Shown here: piece after piece, positions 23,300 to 32,912 of the stretch
How the letters are laid out: every line of letters starts with the position of its first letter
Position numbering within the stretch: position 1 is the first letter of the stretch
Assembly: GCF_002116905.1 (NCBI RefSeq)
Contig: NZ_CP015118.1
Span: forward strand, 558,001-622,000
DNA from: Piscinibacter gummiphilus
Lineage (GTDB): Bacteria > Pseudomonadota > Gammaproteobacteria > Burkholderiales > Burkholderiaceae_C
Reading direction: 5' to 3'
Length of the DNA: 64,000 bases
Notes under the pieces: generated by a model
Databases searched by the model: none
Seen by the model: only the letters and a program-made list of their open reading frames with translations
What the model was told of the DNA's origin: nothing
Translations under genes and position numbers: made by a program

Positions 23300-24784
23300 G
23301 TGATCACCCAATCCGAGTTCAACCGGCTGGCCGCTGAAGGCTACAACCGCATCCCGCTGACCGCCGAGGCCTTCGCGGACCTCGAAACCCCGCTGTCGCT
23401 CTACCTGAAACTGGCCCATGGCCCGAGCGGCGGCAAGCACAGCTTCCTGCTCGAGTCCGTCGTGGGCGGCGAGCGCTTCGGGCGCTACTCGTTCATCGGC
23501 CTGCCCGCGCGCACCCTGCTGCGTGCCACCGGCTTCAGGACCGAGGTCGTCACCGACGGCCAGGTGGTGGAGACCGACGAGGGCAACCCGCTCGATTTCA
23601 TCGCCGACTACCAGAAGCGCTTCAAGGTGGCGCTGCGCCCGGGCATGCCGCGCTTCTGCGGTGGCCTGGCCGGCTACTTCGGCTACGACGCGGTGCGCTA
23701 CATCGAGCCGCGCCTGGCCGGCACGGTGCTGCCGGGCGGCATCGACACACCCGACATCCTGCTGCTGCAGTGCGAGGAACTGGCCGTCATCGACAACCTG
23801 TCGGGCCGCCTGCACCTGATCGTCTACGCCGACCCGGGCCAGCCCGAGGCCTACGTGAACGCGCAGCGGCGCCTGGCGCAGCTGGCGGACCGGCTGCACG
23901 ACAGCGTCGTGGCGCCCACCGTCAAGCGCGGCACGGCCCACCCGGTGGAGCGCGGCTTCGCGAAGGACGACTACATCGCCGCCGTGCTGCAGGCCAAGGA
24001 GTACATCGCGGCCGGCGACATGATGCAGGTCCAGATCGGCCAGCGGCTGCAGAAGACGTTCACCGAATCGCCGCTCAGCCTGTACCGCGCGCTGCGTTCG
24101 CTGAACCCGTCGCCCTACATGTACTTCTACGACATGGGCGACTTCCAGATCGTGGGCGCGTCCCCCGAGATCCTGGTGCGCCAGGAGCACACGCCCGAGG
24201 GCGACAAGGTCATCATCCGGCCGCTCGCCGGCACCCGCCCGCGCGGCACCACGCCCGAGGAGGACAAGGCCCTCGAGGTGGAGCTGAAGGCCGATCCGAA
24301 GGAGCGCGCCGAGCACGTCATGCTGATCGACCTGGCCCGCAACGACATCGGCCGCATCGCCAAGACGGGCAGCGTGAAGGTGACCGAGGCCTTCGTGGTC
24401 GAGCGCTACTCGCACGTGATGCACATCGTCAGCAACGTCGAAGGCCTGCTGAAGGACGGCATGACCAGCCTCGACGTGCTGCGCGCCACGTTCCCCGCCG
24501 GCACGCTCACGGGCGCGCCGAAGGTGCGGGCCATGGAGATCATCGACGAGCTGGAGCCCGTCAAGCGCGGCATCTACGGCGGCGCCTGCGGCTACCTGAG
24601 CTTCGCGGGTGACATGGACGTGGCCATCGCGATCCGCACGGGCATCGTCAAGGACGGCAAGCTCTACGTGCAGGCCGCGGCCGGGGTCGTGGCCGATTCG
24701 GTGCCCGAACTCGAATGGAAGGAGACCGAGGCGAAGGCCAGGGCCCTCCTGCGCGCCGCCGAACTCGTCGAGGAGGGCTTCTGA
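23300..24784 (+). CDS. trpE: Anthranilate synthase component I
   Basis: A 494-aa subunit that makes anthranilate from chorismate and ammonia or glutamine, the first step of tryptophan synthesis. The feedback-binding LLES motif lies near residue 48-51 (KHSFLLESVVGGERFGRYSFIG), and the chorismate-binding half has IVGASPEILVR, RPLAGTRPRG, HVMLIDLARNDIGR and FPAGTLTGAPKVRAMEII. The start is GTG 23300, 8 nt after GGAGGG. One base separates it from trpG. Regulation by feedback on LLES and by the upstream leader peptide is expected. Confidence 0.97.
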   Translation: MITQSEFNRLAAEGYNRIPLTAEAFADLETPLSLYLKLAHGPSGGKHSFLLESVVGGERFGRYSFIGLPARTLLRATGFRTEVVTDGQVVETDEGNPLDFIADYQKRFKVALRPGMPRFCGGLAGYFGYDAVRYIEPRLAGTVLPGGIDTPDILLLQCEELAVIDNLSGRLHLIVYADPGQPEAYVNAQRRLAQLADRLHDSVVAPTVKRGTAHPVERGFAKDDYIAAVLQAKEYIAAGDMMQVQIGQRLQKTFTESPLSLYRALRSLNPSPYMYFYDMGDFQIVGASPEILVRQEHTPEGDKVIIRPLAGTRPRGTTPEEDKALEVELKADPKERAEHVMLIDLARNDIGRIAKTGSVKVTEAFVVERYSHVMHIVSNVEGLLKDGMTSLDVLRATFPAGTLTGAPKVRAMEIIDELEPVKRGIYGGACGYLSFAGDMDVAIAIRTGIVKDGKLYVQAAAGVVADSVPELEWKETEAKARALLRAAELVEEGF

Positions 24785-24785
24785 C

Positions 24786-25376
24786 ATGCTGCTCATGATC
24801 GACAACTACGACAGCTTCACCTTCAACCTCGTGCAGTACTTCGCCGAGCTGGGTGAGGACGTGCGCGTGTTCCGCAACGACGAGATCACGCTCGAGGGCA
24901 TCGCGGGCCTGAACCCCGACCAGCTGGTGCTGTCGCCCGGTCCCTGCTCGCCGAACGAGGCGGGCGTGTGCGTGCCGGCCATCCGCGAGTTCACCGGCAA
25001 GCTGCCCATCCTCGGCGTGTGCCTGGGGCACCAGTCCATCGGCGCGGCGCTCGGCGGCAACGTGATCCGCGCGCAGAAGCAGATGCACGGCAAGACCGAC
25101 GTGATCACCACCGACCGCAAGGGCGTCTACACCGACCTGCCCGAGCGCTTCACCGTCATCCGCTACCACTCGCTGGTCATCGAACGTTCGAGCCTGCCGG
25201 CCGAGCTGGAGGTCACTTCCACGTCCGAGGACGGCGAGATCATGGGCGTGCGCCACACGGCGCTCGCGGCCACGAAGAAGCCGCTCGAAGGCGTGCAGTT
25301 CCACCCCGAGTCCATCCTGACCGAACACGGCCACGCGATGCTGAAGAACTTCCTGAACGCCACGCGGGGGAGCTGA
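24786..25376 (+). CDS. trpG: Anthranilate synthase component II (glutamine amidotransferase)
   Basis: A 196-aa class I glutamine amidotransferase that supplies ammonia to TrpE. The triad is visible: C79 (LGVCLGHQSIG), H173 and E175 (FHPESILTEHG). The oxyanion loop SPGPCSPNEAG lies at 50-60. Many betaproteobacterial TrpG proteins also serve para-aminobenzoate synthase. ATG 24786 lies 1 base after the trpE stop, and 1 base separates its stop from trpD. Confidence 0.97.
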   Translation: MLLMIDNYDSFTFNLVQYFAELGEDVRVFRNDEITLEGIAGLNPDQLVLSPGPCSPNEAGVCVPAIREFTGKLPILGVCLGHQSIGAALGGNVIRAQKQMHGKTDVITTDRKGVYTDLPERFTVIRYHSLVIERSSLPAELEVTSTSEDGEIMGVRHTALAATKKPLEGVQFHPESILTEHGHAMLKNFLNATRGS

Positions 25377-25377
25377 G

Positions 25378-26418
25378 ATGAACATCACCGACACCCAGGC
25401 GCTGCAGCGGGTCATCGAGCACCGCGAGATCTTCCACGACGAGATGCTGGGCCTGATGCGCCGCATCATGACGGGCGAGATGTCGCCCGTGATGGTGGCT
25501 GCGCTCGCGATGGGGCTGCGCGTGAAGAAGGAGAGCATCGGGGAGATCACCGCGTCCGCGCAGGTGATGCGCGAGTTCGCCACGCCCGTGCCCATCGCCG
25601 ACAAGCGCAACCTCGTCGACCTGTGCGGCACCGGCGGCGACGGCGCGCACACGTTCAACATCTCCACCGCGTCGATGTTCGTGGCGGCCGCGGCCGGCGC
25701 GCGCGTGGCCAAGCACGGCGGGCGCAGCGTGTCGTCCAGCACCGGCAGTGCCGACGTGCTGGACGCGCTGGGCGCCAACGTCAACCTGACGCCCGAGAAC
25801 GTGGCCCGCTGCCTCGAAGAGACCGGCATCGGCTTCATGTTCGCGCCGAACCACCACGGCTCGATGAAACACGCCGCCCCCATCCGCAAGGAGCTGGGCG
25901 TGCGCACCATCTTCAACATCCTCGGTCCGCTGACCAACCCGGCCGACGCGCCGAACCAGCTGATGGGCGTGTTCCACCCCGACCTCGTGGGCATCCAGGT
26001 GCGTGTGCTGCAGCGCCTGGGCTCGGACCACGTGATGATCGTGCACGGGGTCAACGGGCTCGACGAGATCTCCATCTCGGGCGAGACGCTGATCGGCGAA
26101 CTGCGCAATGGCGAGGTGCGCGAGTACGCGGTGCACCCGAGCCAGTTCGGCCTGGCCACGGCCGAGATGGCGGCGCTGAAGGTGTCGGGCAAGGAGGAAT
26201 CCGTGCGCTGCATCGAGCGGGCGCTGGCCGACGAGGCGGGCCCGGTGCGCGACATCGTGCTGCTGAACGCGGGCGCGGCCCTCTATTGCGCGAACGTGGC
26301 CGACTCGGTCGCCGACGGCATCGAGCGCGCGCGCGACGCGGTGGCGTCGGGCAAGGCGAAGGCCAAGCTCGCGCAGTTCGTCCACACCACCCGGCAACTC
26401 CAGCCGTCGAACCCATGA
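25378..26418 (+). CDS. trpD: Anthranilate phosphoribosyltransferase
   Basis: A 346-aa enzyme joining anthranilate to PRPP to form phosphoribosyl anthranilate. The PRPP-binding motif CGTGGDG is at residues 83-89, followed by the conserved KHGGRSVSSSTGSADVLDALG and the anthranilate-site segment APNHHGSMKHAAPIRKELG and RTIFNILGPLTNPA. ATG 25378. The stop overlaps the trpC start as ATGA, so the two are translationally coupled. Confidence 0.97.
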   Translation: MNITDTQALQRVIEHREIFHDEMLGLMRRIMTGEMSPVMVAALAMGLRVKKESIGEITASAQVMREFATPVPIADKRNLVDLCGTGGDGAHTFNISTASMFVAAAAGARVAKHGGRSVSSSTGSADVLDALGANVNLTPENVARCLEETGIGFMFAPNHHGSMKHAAPIRKELGVRTIFNILGPLTNPADAPNQLMGVFHPDLVGIQVRVLQRLGSDHVMIVHGVNGLDEISISGETLIGELRNGEVREYAVHPSQFGLATAEMAALKVSGKEESVRCIERALADEAGPVRDIVLLNAGAALYCANVADSVADGIERARDAVASGKAKAKLAQFVHTTRQLQPSNP

Positions 26419-27203
26419 GCGACATCCTCGACAAGATCGTGGCGGTCAAGCGCGAGGAGATCTCCGCCGCCCGCCGCCACCGTGACCTGCCCTCCCTGCG
26501 CCGCGACGCCGAAGGCCGCACCGACACGCGCGACTTCGTCGGCAGCCTGCGCGGCAAGATCGCCGCCGACCACGCCGGCGTGATCGCCGAGGTGAAGAAG
26601 GCGAGCCCGAGCAAGGGCGTGCTGCGCGAGAACTTCGTGCCGGCCGACATCGCCGCCAGCTACGAGCGCCACGGCGCCGCCGCGCTGAGCGTGCTGACCG
26701 ACCGCCAGTTCTTCCAGGGCGAAACGGCCTACCTCGAGCAGGCCCGCGCGGCCTGCGCGCTGCCGGTGCTGCGCAAGGACTTCATGGTCGACGCCTACCA
26801 GGTGTACGAGGCGCGCGCGATGGGTGCCGACTGCATCCTGCTGATCGCCGCCTGCCTCGACGACGCGCTGATGGTCGACCTGGAGGCGCAGGCGCACGAG
26901 CTCGGCATGGCCGTGTTGGTGGAAGTGCACGACGGGGCAGAACTCGACCGCTCGCTGCGCCTGAAGACGCCGCTCGTGGGCATCAACAACCGCAACCTGC
27001 GCACCTTCGAGGTCACGCTGGACACCACGCTGGGCCTGCTGCCCCGGGTGCCGGCCGACCGCCTGCTGGTGACCGAGAGCGGCATCCTCGGCCGGGCGGA
27101 CGTGACCCGCATGCGCGAGGCGAAGGTGAACGCGTTCCTGGTGGGCGAGGCGTTCATGCGCCAGCCCGACCCGGGCGTGGCCCTCGAGGCGCTGTTCGCT
27201 TGA
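26415..27203 (+). CDS. trpC: Indole-3-glycerol phosphate synthase
   Basis: A 262-aa TIM-barrel enzyme that closes the indole ring from CdRP. Catalytic elements are E59 and K61 (IAEVKKASPSKG), K121 (LRKDFMVD), the NNRNLRTFEV strand and the C-terminal phosphate site TESGI. It is not fused to TrpF. ATG 26415 overlaps trpD; the stop TGA overlaps the TTG start of ung. trpF, trpB and trpA are not in the window, as is normal for betaproteobacteria, where they form a separate operon. Confidence 0.97.
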   Translation: MSDILDKIVAVKREEISAARRHRDLPSLRRDAEGRTDTRDFVGSLRGKIAADHAGVIAEVKKASPSKGVLRENFVPADIAASYERHGAAALSVLTDRQFFQGETAYLEQARAACALPVLRKDFMVDAYQVYEARAMGADCILLIAACLDDALMVDLEAQAHELGMAVLVEVHDGAELDRSLRLKTPLVGINNRNLRTFEVTLDTTLGLLPRVPADRLLVTESGILGRADVTRMREAKVNAFLVGEAFMRQPDPGVALEALFA

Positions 27204-27943
27204 GCGACCTGCCGCTGTTCCCGGCGGACGGGCGCCTCGCCGAGCCGCTGTCGGCGCTGCTGGACCGGGTGCCGGACGGCTGGCGGCCCATCGTCGAGCG
27301 CTGGCGGGCCTCCGAGGCCGGCCGGTCGCTGGTGGCATACGTCGACGGCCGCGTGGCGGACGGCGCCACGGTGTACCCGGTGGACGTGTTCCGGGCGCTG
27401 CGGCTCACGCCGCTGCCGGACGTGAAGGCCGTGATCGTGGGCCAGGACCCGTACCACGGGCCGGGCCAGGCGCAGGGCCTCGCGTTCTCGGTGCCGTCGG
27501 GCCTCAAGACCCCGCCCAGCCTGCGCAACATGTTCGTCGAGCTGCGCCGCGACCTGGGCGGCGCGCCCGCGGGCAACGACCTCTCGGGCTGGGCGCGCCA
27601 GGGCGTGCTGCTGCTCAACACGTGCCTCACGGTGGAGGACGGCCAGCCGGCCAGCCACGCCCGCCGCGGCTGGGAGGCCCTGACCGAGCAGCTGCTGCAC
27701 GCGGTGGCCGCCCGGCCCGAGCCGTGCGCCTACCTGCTGTGGGGTGCCCACGCGCAGCGGTTCGAGGGGCTGATCCGGGCCACCGCGCCCGAAGGGGCGC
27801 CGGCGCCGCTGATCCTGATGTCGAACCACCCGTCGCCGCTGTCGGCCCGCCGGCCACCGGTGCCGTTCCTCGGGAACGGGCACTTCGGCGAGGCGGCGCG
27901 GTACCTGGCGGCACACGGCCGCCCGGTCGACTGGCTCGGTTGA
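27200..27943 (+). CDS. ung: Uracil-DNA glycosylase (family 1)
   Basis: A 247-aa DNA-repair enzyme that removes uracil from DNA. The water-activating motif GQDPYHG contains D83, and the DNA-minor-groove motif HPSPLS starts at H210; LLLNTCLTVEDGQPASH is the conserved central strand. The start is TTG 27200, which overlaps the trpC stop (TTGA), so ung translation is coupled to the trp operon; this TTG is the only start that keeps the N-terminus. The 3' end is 6 bp from the convergent outer-membrane gene, leaving no room for an intergenic terminator. Confidence 0.96.
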   Translation: MSDLPLFPADGRLAEPLSALLDRVPDGWRPIVERWRASEAGRSLVAYVDGRVADGATVYPVDVFRALRLTPLPDVKAVIVGQDPYHGPGQAQGLAFSVPSGLKTPPSLRNMFVELRRDLGGAPAGNDLSGWARQGVLLLNTCLTVEDGQPASHARRGWEALTEQLLHAVAARPEPCAYLLWGAHAQRFEGLIRATAPEGAPAPLILMSNHPSPLSARRPPVPFLGNGHFGEAARYLAAHGRPVDWLG

Positions 27944-27949
27944 AGCGGG

Positions 27950-28543
27950 TCAGTTGAAGTAGAAGACGCCGTAGACGCCGGCGTGCGAGCCGTCGAACTT
28001 CTGGCCGCGGTACACGCCGTCCTTGCCTTCGAACTTCTCGCTGACCGCGCGGAACTTGATGCCGATGCGGTGCCACGGGAAGTACTCGGCCTCGACCACG
28101 AAGCCGGTCTTGGCGTCGAAGCTGGAGTCGAGGCCGCCCACCACGCCGTTCGAGTCGACGTGGGCGTCGAACGACTGGCGCACGCCGCCGCCGATGCGGA
28201 ACTGCGGGTTGATGCTGTAGTAGCCGAGGAACTCGAACGGCACGCGGCTGAACGAGTAGTCGCCGTTGGAGCCGTTCACGCCGTCGAAGTGGTAGCCGAT
28301 GCTGGCCTGCATCGAGAACGGGCCGCCCACGAGGAAGTCGACGCCGGCCTTCAGGTCGACGAGGTTGCCGGCCCGCACGGTGCTGCTGGTGTCGTTGCTG
28401 AAGTCGAAGGACTCGAGTTTGTCGCCCCCGTACGTGAGGCCGAAGCCCAGGAAGGGCCGGACGTCGCCACCGGGGCGTTGCTGGGCGTGGGCCGCGCCGG
28501 CCAGGAGCAGGGCGCCGGTGAGGCCCGCGAGGGTTCTTTTCAT
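27950..28543 (-). CDS. Outer-membrane beta-barrel protein (porin/opacity-like)
   Basis: A 197-aa exported protein. A signal peptide (residues 1-21, cleavage after AHA) is followed by alternating hydrophobic and polar strands rich in Gly, Tyr, Phe and Asp, ending in an aromatic-rich YGVFYFN, so with a C-terminal aromatic motif typical of barrels recognised by BamA. Repeated long strands (PFSMQASIGYHFDG, FEFLGYYSINPQFRIGGGVRQSF, GFVVEAEYFPWHRIGIKFRAV) suggest an eight-stranded barrel. Function unknown. ATG 28543. It is divergent from the tRNA-tuf operon. Confidence 0.8.
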   Translation of the reverse strand: MKRTLAGLTGALLLAGAAHAQQRPGGDVRPFLGFGLTYGGDKLESFDFSNDTSSTVRAGNLVDLKAGVDFLVGGPFSMQASIGYHFDGVNGSNGDYSFSRVPFEFLGYYSINPQFRIGGGVRQSFDAHVDSNGVVGGLDSSFDAKTGFVVEAEYFPWHRIGIKFRAVSEKFEGKDGVYRGQKFDGSHAGVYGVFYFN

Positions 28544-28664
28544 GGGTGTTCTGCTTTCGTGATGACAGGGGTAAGGGCTTGCGGATTATCGGGTGGAGGT
28601 GTCCGGACCTGAGGGGCACAATGCGGGAAGAAGGGCTCGTCATGACGACTCGTGCGCAGAACCG

Positions 28665-28693
28665 TTGCCAGCCGACTTCTGACGATGTATACT
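28665..28693 (+). promoter_or_regulatory. Sigma-70 promoter of the tRNA-tuf-secE operon
   Basis: TTGCCA (28665-28670), a 17-bp spacer and TATACT (28688-28693). The start of transcription should be near 28700, about 8 nt before tRNA-Tyr. The segment after the -10 begins CCCG, a GC-rich discriminator that would suit stringent (ppGpp/DksA) control of tRNA and elongation-factor genes; that is inference. Confidence 0.8.
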
Positions 28694-28707
28694 CCCGAGT
28701 TCGCTGC

Positions 28708-28792
28708 GGAGGGGTGGCCGAGTGGTTAATGGCAGCAGACTGTAAATCTGCCCTCTTTGAGTACGCTGGTTCGAATCCAGCCCCCTCCACCA
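28708..28792 (+). tRNA. tyrT: tRNA-Tyr (anticodon GTA)
   Basis: An 85-nt class II tRNA with a long variable arm. The acceptor stem pairs GGAGGGG (28708-28714) with CCCCTCC (28782-28788), then discriminator A and encoded CCA at 28790-28792. The anticodon GTA is at 28742-28744 and the T-loop is GGTTCGAATCC. First gene of the tRNA-tuf operon. Confidence 0.97.
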
Positions 28793-28869
28793 CAGCGCCG
28801 AATTCGGTTTGACAGAAGTGTTCGACTCTCGCGAGTGCCGCCGCAAGGTGGTGTCCGAGGGGCTCCCGG

Positions 28870-28943
28870 GCGGGAGTAGTTCAATGGTAGAACCCTAGCC
28901 TTCCAAGCTAATGACGCGGGTTCGATTCCCGTCTCCCGCTCCA
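28870..28943 (+). tRNA. glyT: tRNA-Gly (anticodon TCC)
   Basis: A 74-nt tRNA with acceptor stem GCGGGAG (28870-28876)/CTCCCGC (28933-28939), discriminator T and encoded CCA (28941-28943). The anticodon TCC is at 28902-28904. The top pair of the anticodon stem is a C-A mismatch, with four pairs below intact. Lies 77 bp after tRNA-Tyr. Confidence 0.96.
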
Positions 28944-28987
28944 CGTCGTTCGCTTCGATGAATTTGGTGATGTGCCCGGCGAGGCCC

Positions 28988-29025
28988 GTACAGGCTTGAT
29001 CATCGCGAGGTGGTCAAGCCTGTAC
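28988..29025 (+). other. 17-bp GNRA-capped RNA hairpin between tRNA-Gly and tRNA-Thr
   Basis: Positions 28988-29004 pair without a gap to 29009-29025 (17 pairs, two of them T-G wobble), closing on a GCGA tetraloop (29005-29008). The outer 12 bp are a perfect inverted repeat (GTACAGGCTTGA/TCAAGCCTGTAC). There is no T-run after it, so it is not an intrinsic terminator. A double-stranded processing site, for example for RNase III, within the tRNA-tuf precursor is a reasonable guess. Confidence 0.75.
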
Positions 29026-29047
29026 CGGTGACGGTAGCAGGTACCCT

Positions 29048-29122
<75 letters not shown>

Positions 29123-29158
29123 AGTTTTGTGGTCGACGTCGACGGCAAGGAGCAGAAA

Positions 29159-30349
<1,191 letters not shown>

Positions 30350-30362
30350 TATCGGTTACCAC

Positions 30363-30438
30363 AGGGGTGTAGCTCAATTGGCAGAGCGCTGGTCTCCAAA
30401 ACCAGAGGTTGTGGGTTCGATTCCCCCCGCCCCTGCCA
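30363..30438 (+). tRNA. trpT: tRNA-Trp (anticodon CCA)
   Basis: A 76-nt tRNA with acceptor stem AGGGGTG (30363-30369)/CGCCCCT (30428-30434, one T-G pair), discriminator G and encoded CCA at 30436-30438. The anticodon CCA is at 30396-30398. It lies 13 bp after tuf and before secE, in the same operon. Confidence 0.97.
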
Positions 30439-30479
30439 GGTCAGGGTCCTGAAAAAGTCCTTCTCCTGGTGATCACGGC

Positions 30480-30513
30480 AGCCCGCACGAAGGTTTCGAC
30501 CTCGGCGGGCTTT
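30480..30513 (+). other. Hairpin between tRNA-Trp and secE
   Basis: AGCCCGC (30480-30486) pairs with GCGGGCT (30505-30511), with an inner AGGT-TTCG-ACCT stem-loop, followed by only three T residues. It could be a weak or partial terminator, or a processing site that separates tRNA-Trp from the secE-nusG messenger. Confidence 0.4.
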
Positions 30514-30612
30514 GCTGCTGAAGGGCAGCCCGTGTTTCGAGTGAACGAAATCGAGTGTGAGTGACCGGGCAGCGGCGTCAAGCCGCGGCTCGCAACAATC
30601 TGACGAAGCGAA

Positions 30613-30996
30613 ATGTCGAATCCGCAAATCGAAACGGTCTCTACCGGGGCCGACAAGGCCAAGCTCGCGGTCGCGGGCATCCTGGTCATTGCCGCCGTGG
30701 CCGTGTTCTACGTGCTCGGCAAGCAGGAGCTGTGGATGCGCGTCGGCGCGCTGCTGGTGCTGCTGGCCGCCGCGGTCGCCACGTTCTTCGTGTCCGAGCC
30801 GGGCAAGCAGCTGATCGCCTTCGGCCGCGATTCCGTGCGCGAGGTGAAGAAGGTCGTCTGGCCTACCCGCAAGGAAGCCGGGCAGATGACGCTGTACGTG
30901 TTCGCGTTCGTCATCGTCATGGCCTTGTTCCTGTTCCTGACGGACAAGACGCTCGAATGGGTGCTGTACGACCTGATTCTCGGTTGGAAGCACTGA
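30613..30996 (+). CDS. secE: Preprotein translocase subunit SecE
   Basis: A 127-aa inner-membrane protein that clamps SecY in the SecYEG channel. Three membrane spans are visible, about residues 18-36, 43-60 and 94-112, the three-span form also found in E. coli. The conserved cytoplasmic amphipathic helix with VREVKKVVWPTRKEA lies before the last span. ATG 30613; ends 10 bp before nusG. Confidence 0.96.
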   Translation: MSNPQIETVSTGADKAKLAVAGILVIAAVAVFYVLGKQELWMRVGALLVLLAAAVATFFVSEPGKQLIAFGRDSVREVKKVVWPTRKEAGQMTLYVFAFVIVMALFLFLTDKTLEWVLYDLILGWKH

Positions 30997-31006
30997 GGAA
31001 ACACTG

Positions 31007-31591
31007 ATGAGCGAAGACATCGCAATCACCGACGCCGCCGCACCCGCGCCGGCGCCTTCCAACAAACGCTGGTACGTCGTCCACGCCTATTCGGGCATGG
31101 AAAAGGCCGTCGAGCGCAACCTGCGCGAGCGCATCGATCGCGCCGGCATGCAGGACAAGTTCGGCCGCATCCTCGTGCCGATGGAAGAAGTCGTCGAGCT
31201 CAAGAACGGCAAGAAGGCCGTGACCGAGCGCCGCTTCTACCCGGGCTACGTGCTGGTCGAGATGGAAATGGCCGACGACACCTGGCACCTGGTGAAGCAC
31301 ACCAGCAAGGTGACCGGCTTCGTGGGTGGCGCGAAGAACCGCCCGTCCCCCATCTCGGAAGCCGAGGTCGCCAAGATCGTCACCCAGATGCAAGAGGGTG
31401 TCGAGAAGCCGCGTCCGAAGGTCGAGTGGGAAGTGGGCGAGACCGTGCGCGTCAAGGAAGGCCCGTTCACCGACTTCAACGGTGCGGTGGAAGACGTCAA
31501 CTACGACAAGTCGAAGGTGCGCGTCTCGGTCACGATCTTCGGTCGTGCCACCCCGGTGGAGCTGGACTTCTCGCAGGTCGAGAAGGTCTGA
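31007..31591 (+). CDS. nusG: Transcription termination/antitermination protein NusG
   Basis: A 194-aa NusG, with an N-terminal NGN domain (KRWYVVHAYSGMEKAVERNLRERI) that binds RNA polymerase, RRFYPGYVLVEMEM and FVGGAKNRPSPI, and a C-terminal KOW domain (VGETVRVKEGPFTDFNGAVEDVNYDKSKVRVSVTIFGR). The N-terminus carries a short Ala/Pro-rich extension. It is co-transcribed with secE. Links Rho or S10 to polymerase. Confidence 0.97.
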   Translation: MSEDIAITDAAAPAPAPSNKRWYVVHAYSGMEKAVERNLRERIDRAGMQDKFGRILVPMEEVVELKNGKKAVTERRFYPGYVLVEMEMADDTWHLVKHTSKVTGFVGGAKNRPSPISEAEVAKIVTQMQEGVEKPRPKVEWEVGETVRVKEGPFTDFNGAVEDVNYDKSKVRVSVTIFGRATPVELDFSQVEKV

Positions 31592-31759
31592 CCCTGCAAA
31601 GACAAGGGCCCTGGCAGGAGGCCCGCGGCGACCGCAAGGACGTTGCCTTTCCCGCCCGTAGCCAGCCGTCGACGAGATGACGGCAAGAGGAGCAAAGGTA
31701 ACCAGCCCTTTGCGTTAGCACTCAGGGGCCCGCAGGTCGGGCCTTCACTGGAGTAGAGC

Positions 31760-32191
31760 ATGGCCAAGAAAGTTGTCGGCTACATCAAGCTGCAAATCCC
31801 GGCGGGTAAAGCCAACCCGTCGCCCCCGGTCGGTCCGGCGCTGGGTCAGCGCGGTCTGAACATCATGGAGTTCTGCAAGGCGTTCAACGCGCAGACCCAA
31901 GGCATCGAACCGGGCCTGATGCTGCCCGTGGTGATCACCGCGTTCGCGGACAAGTCGTTCACCTTCGTTCTGAAGTCGCCCCCGGCGACCGTCCTGATCA
32001 AGAAGGCGCTCAAGCTCGACAAGGCTTCCAGCACGCCCCACACCGTCAAGGTGGGCAAGCTGAGCCGCGCCCAGGTCGAGGAAATCGTCAAGATGAAGCA
32101 GAAGGACCTCACGGCAGCCGATCTGGAAGCCGGTGTCCGCACGATCGCAGGTACCGCCCGTTCGATGGGCGTGACGGTGGAAGGGATCTGA
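31760..32191 (+). CDS. rplK: Ribosomal protein L11
   Basis: A 143-aa large-subunit protein of the GTPase centre. It starts MAKKVVGYIKLQIPAGKANP and keeps the PPVGPALGQRGLNIMEFCKAFN loop that binds 23S rRNA helices 43-44 and thiostrepton. It follows nusG after 168 bp, which contain a 7-bp hairpin (31692-31698/31707-31713) before the ATG; in E. coli, L1 represses this mRNA near the rplK start. Confidence 0.98.
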   Translation: MAKKVVGYIKLQIPAGKANPSPPVGPALGQRGLNIMEFCKAFNAQTQGIEPGLMLPVVITAFADKSFTFVLKSPPATVLIKKALKLDKASSTPHTVKVGKLSRAQVEEIVKMKQKDLTAADLEAGVRTIAGTARSMGVTVEGI

Positions 32192-32193
32192 TC

Positions 32194-32901
32194 ATGGCAA
32201 AGCTGACCAAGCGCCAAAAGGCCCTCGTGGGCAAGGTCGACTCGACCAAGCTGTACCCGATCGACAACGCGCTGGCCCTGGTGAAGGAATTCGCCACCGC
32301 CAAGTTCGATGAATCGATCGACGTCGCCGTGCAACTCGGCATCGATGCGAAGAAGTCCGACCAGGTCGTGCGTGGCGCCGTCGTGCTGCCGAACGGCACC
32401 GGCAAGACCAAGCGCGTCGCCGTGTTCGCCCAAGGTGCCAAGGCTGAAGAAGCCCGCGCCGCCGGCGCCGACGTCGTCGGCATGGAAGACCTGGCCGAGC
32501 GCGTCAAGGCTGGCGACATGCCCTTCGACGTCGTGATCGCCTCGCCGGACACCATGCGTGTCGTCGGTACCCTCGGCCAGATCCTCGGCCCCCGTGGCCT
32601 GATGCCGAACCCGAAGGTCGGCACGGTGACGCCGGACGTGGCGCAAGCCGTCCGCAACGCCAAGGCCGGTCAAGTGCAGTTCCGCGTCGACAAGGCCGGC
32701 ATCGTGCACTCGACCATCGGTCGCCGTTCGTTCGACTCCGACAAGCTGGTGGGCAACCTCCGCGCGCTCGTCGAAGCCCTGAACAAGGCCAAGCCGGCGT
32801 CGAGCAAGGGTGTGTACCTGCGCAAGGTCGCCGTCTCGTCGACGATGGGCGTGGGTGCCCGCGTGGACGTCGCGTCGATCGCGGCAACCGCCTCGAACTG
32901 A
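32194..32901 (+). CDS. rplA: Ribosomal protein L1
   Basis: A 235-aa protein of the L1 stalk, which moves deacylated tRNA out of the E site, and translational repressor of the L11 operon. The domain II segment RGLMPNPKVGTVTPDVAQAV is seen, with the RNA-binding domain I on both sides. It starts 2 bp after rplK. Followed by the L10 leader. Confidence 0.98.
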   Translation: MAKLTKRQKALVGKVDSTKLYPIDNALALVKEFATAKFDESIDVAVQLGIDAKKSDQVVRGAVVLPNGTGKTKRVAVFAQGAKAEEARAAGADVVGMEDLAERVKAGDMPFDVVIASPDTMRVVGTLGQILGPRGLMPNPKVGTVTPDVAQAVRNAKAGQVQFRVDKAGIVHSTIGRRSFDSDKLVGNLRALVEALNKAKPASSKGVYLRKVAVSSTMGVGARVDVASIAATASN

Positions 32902-32912
32902 TGTGAATCGAG

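Noticed and set aside
28800..28869. TTGACA near 28809 as an internal promoter before tRNA-Gly
   Set aside because: No acceptable -10 element lies 16-18 bp downstream; the promoter before tRNA-Tyr accounts for the operon.
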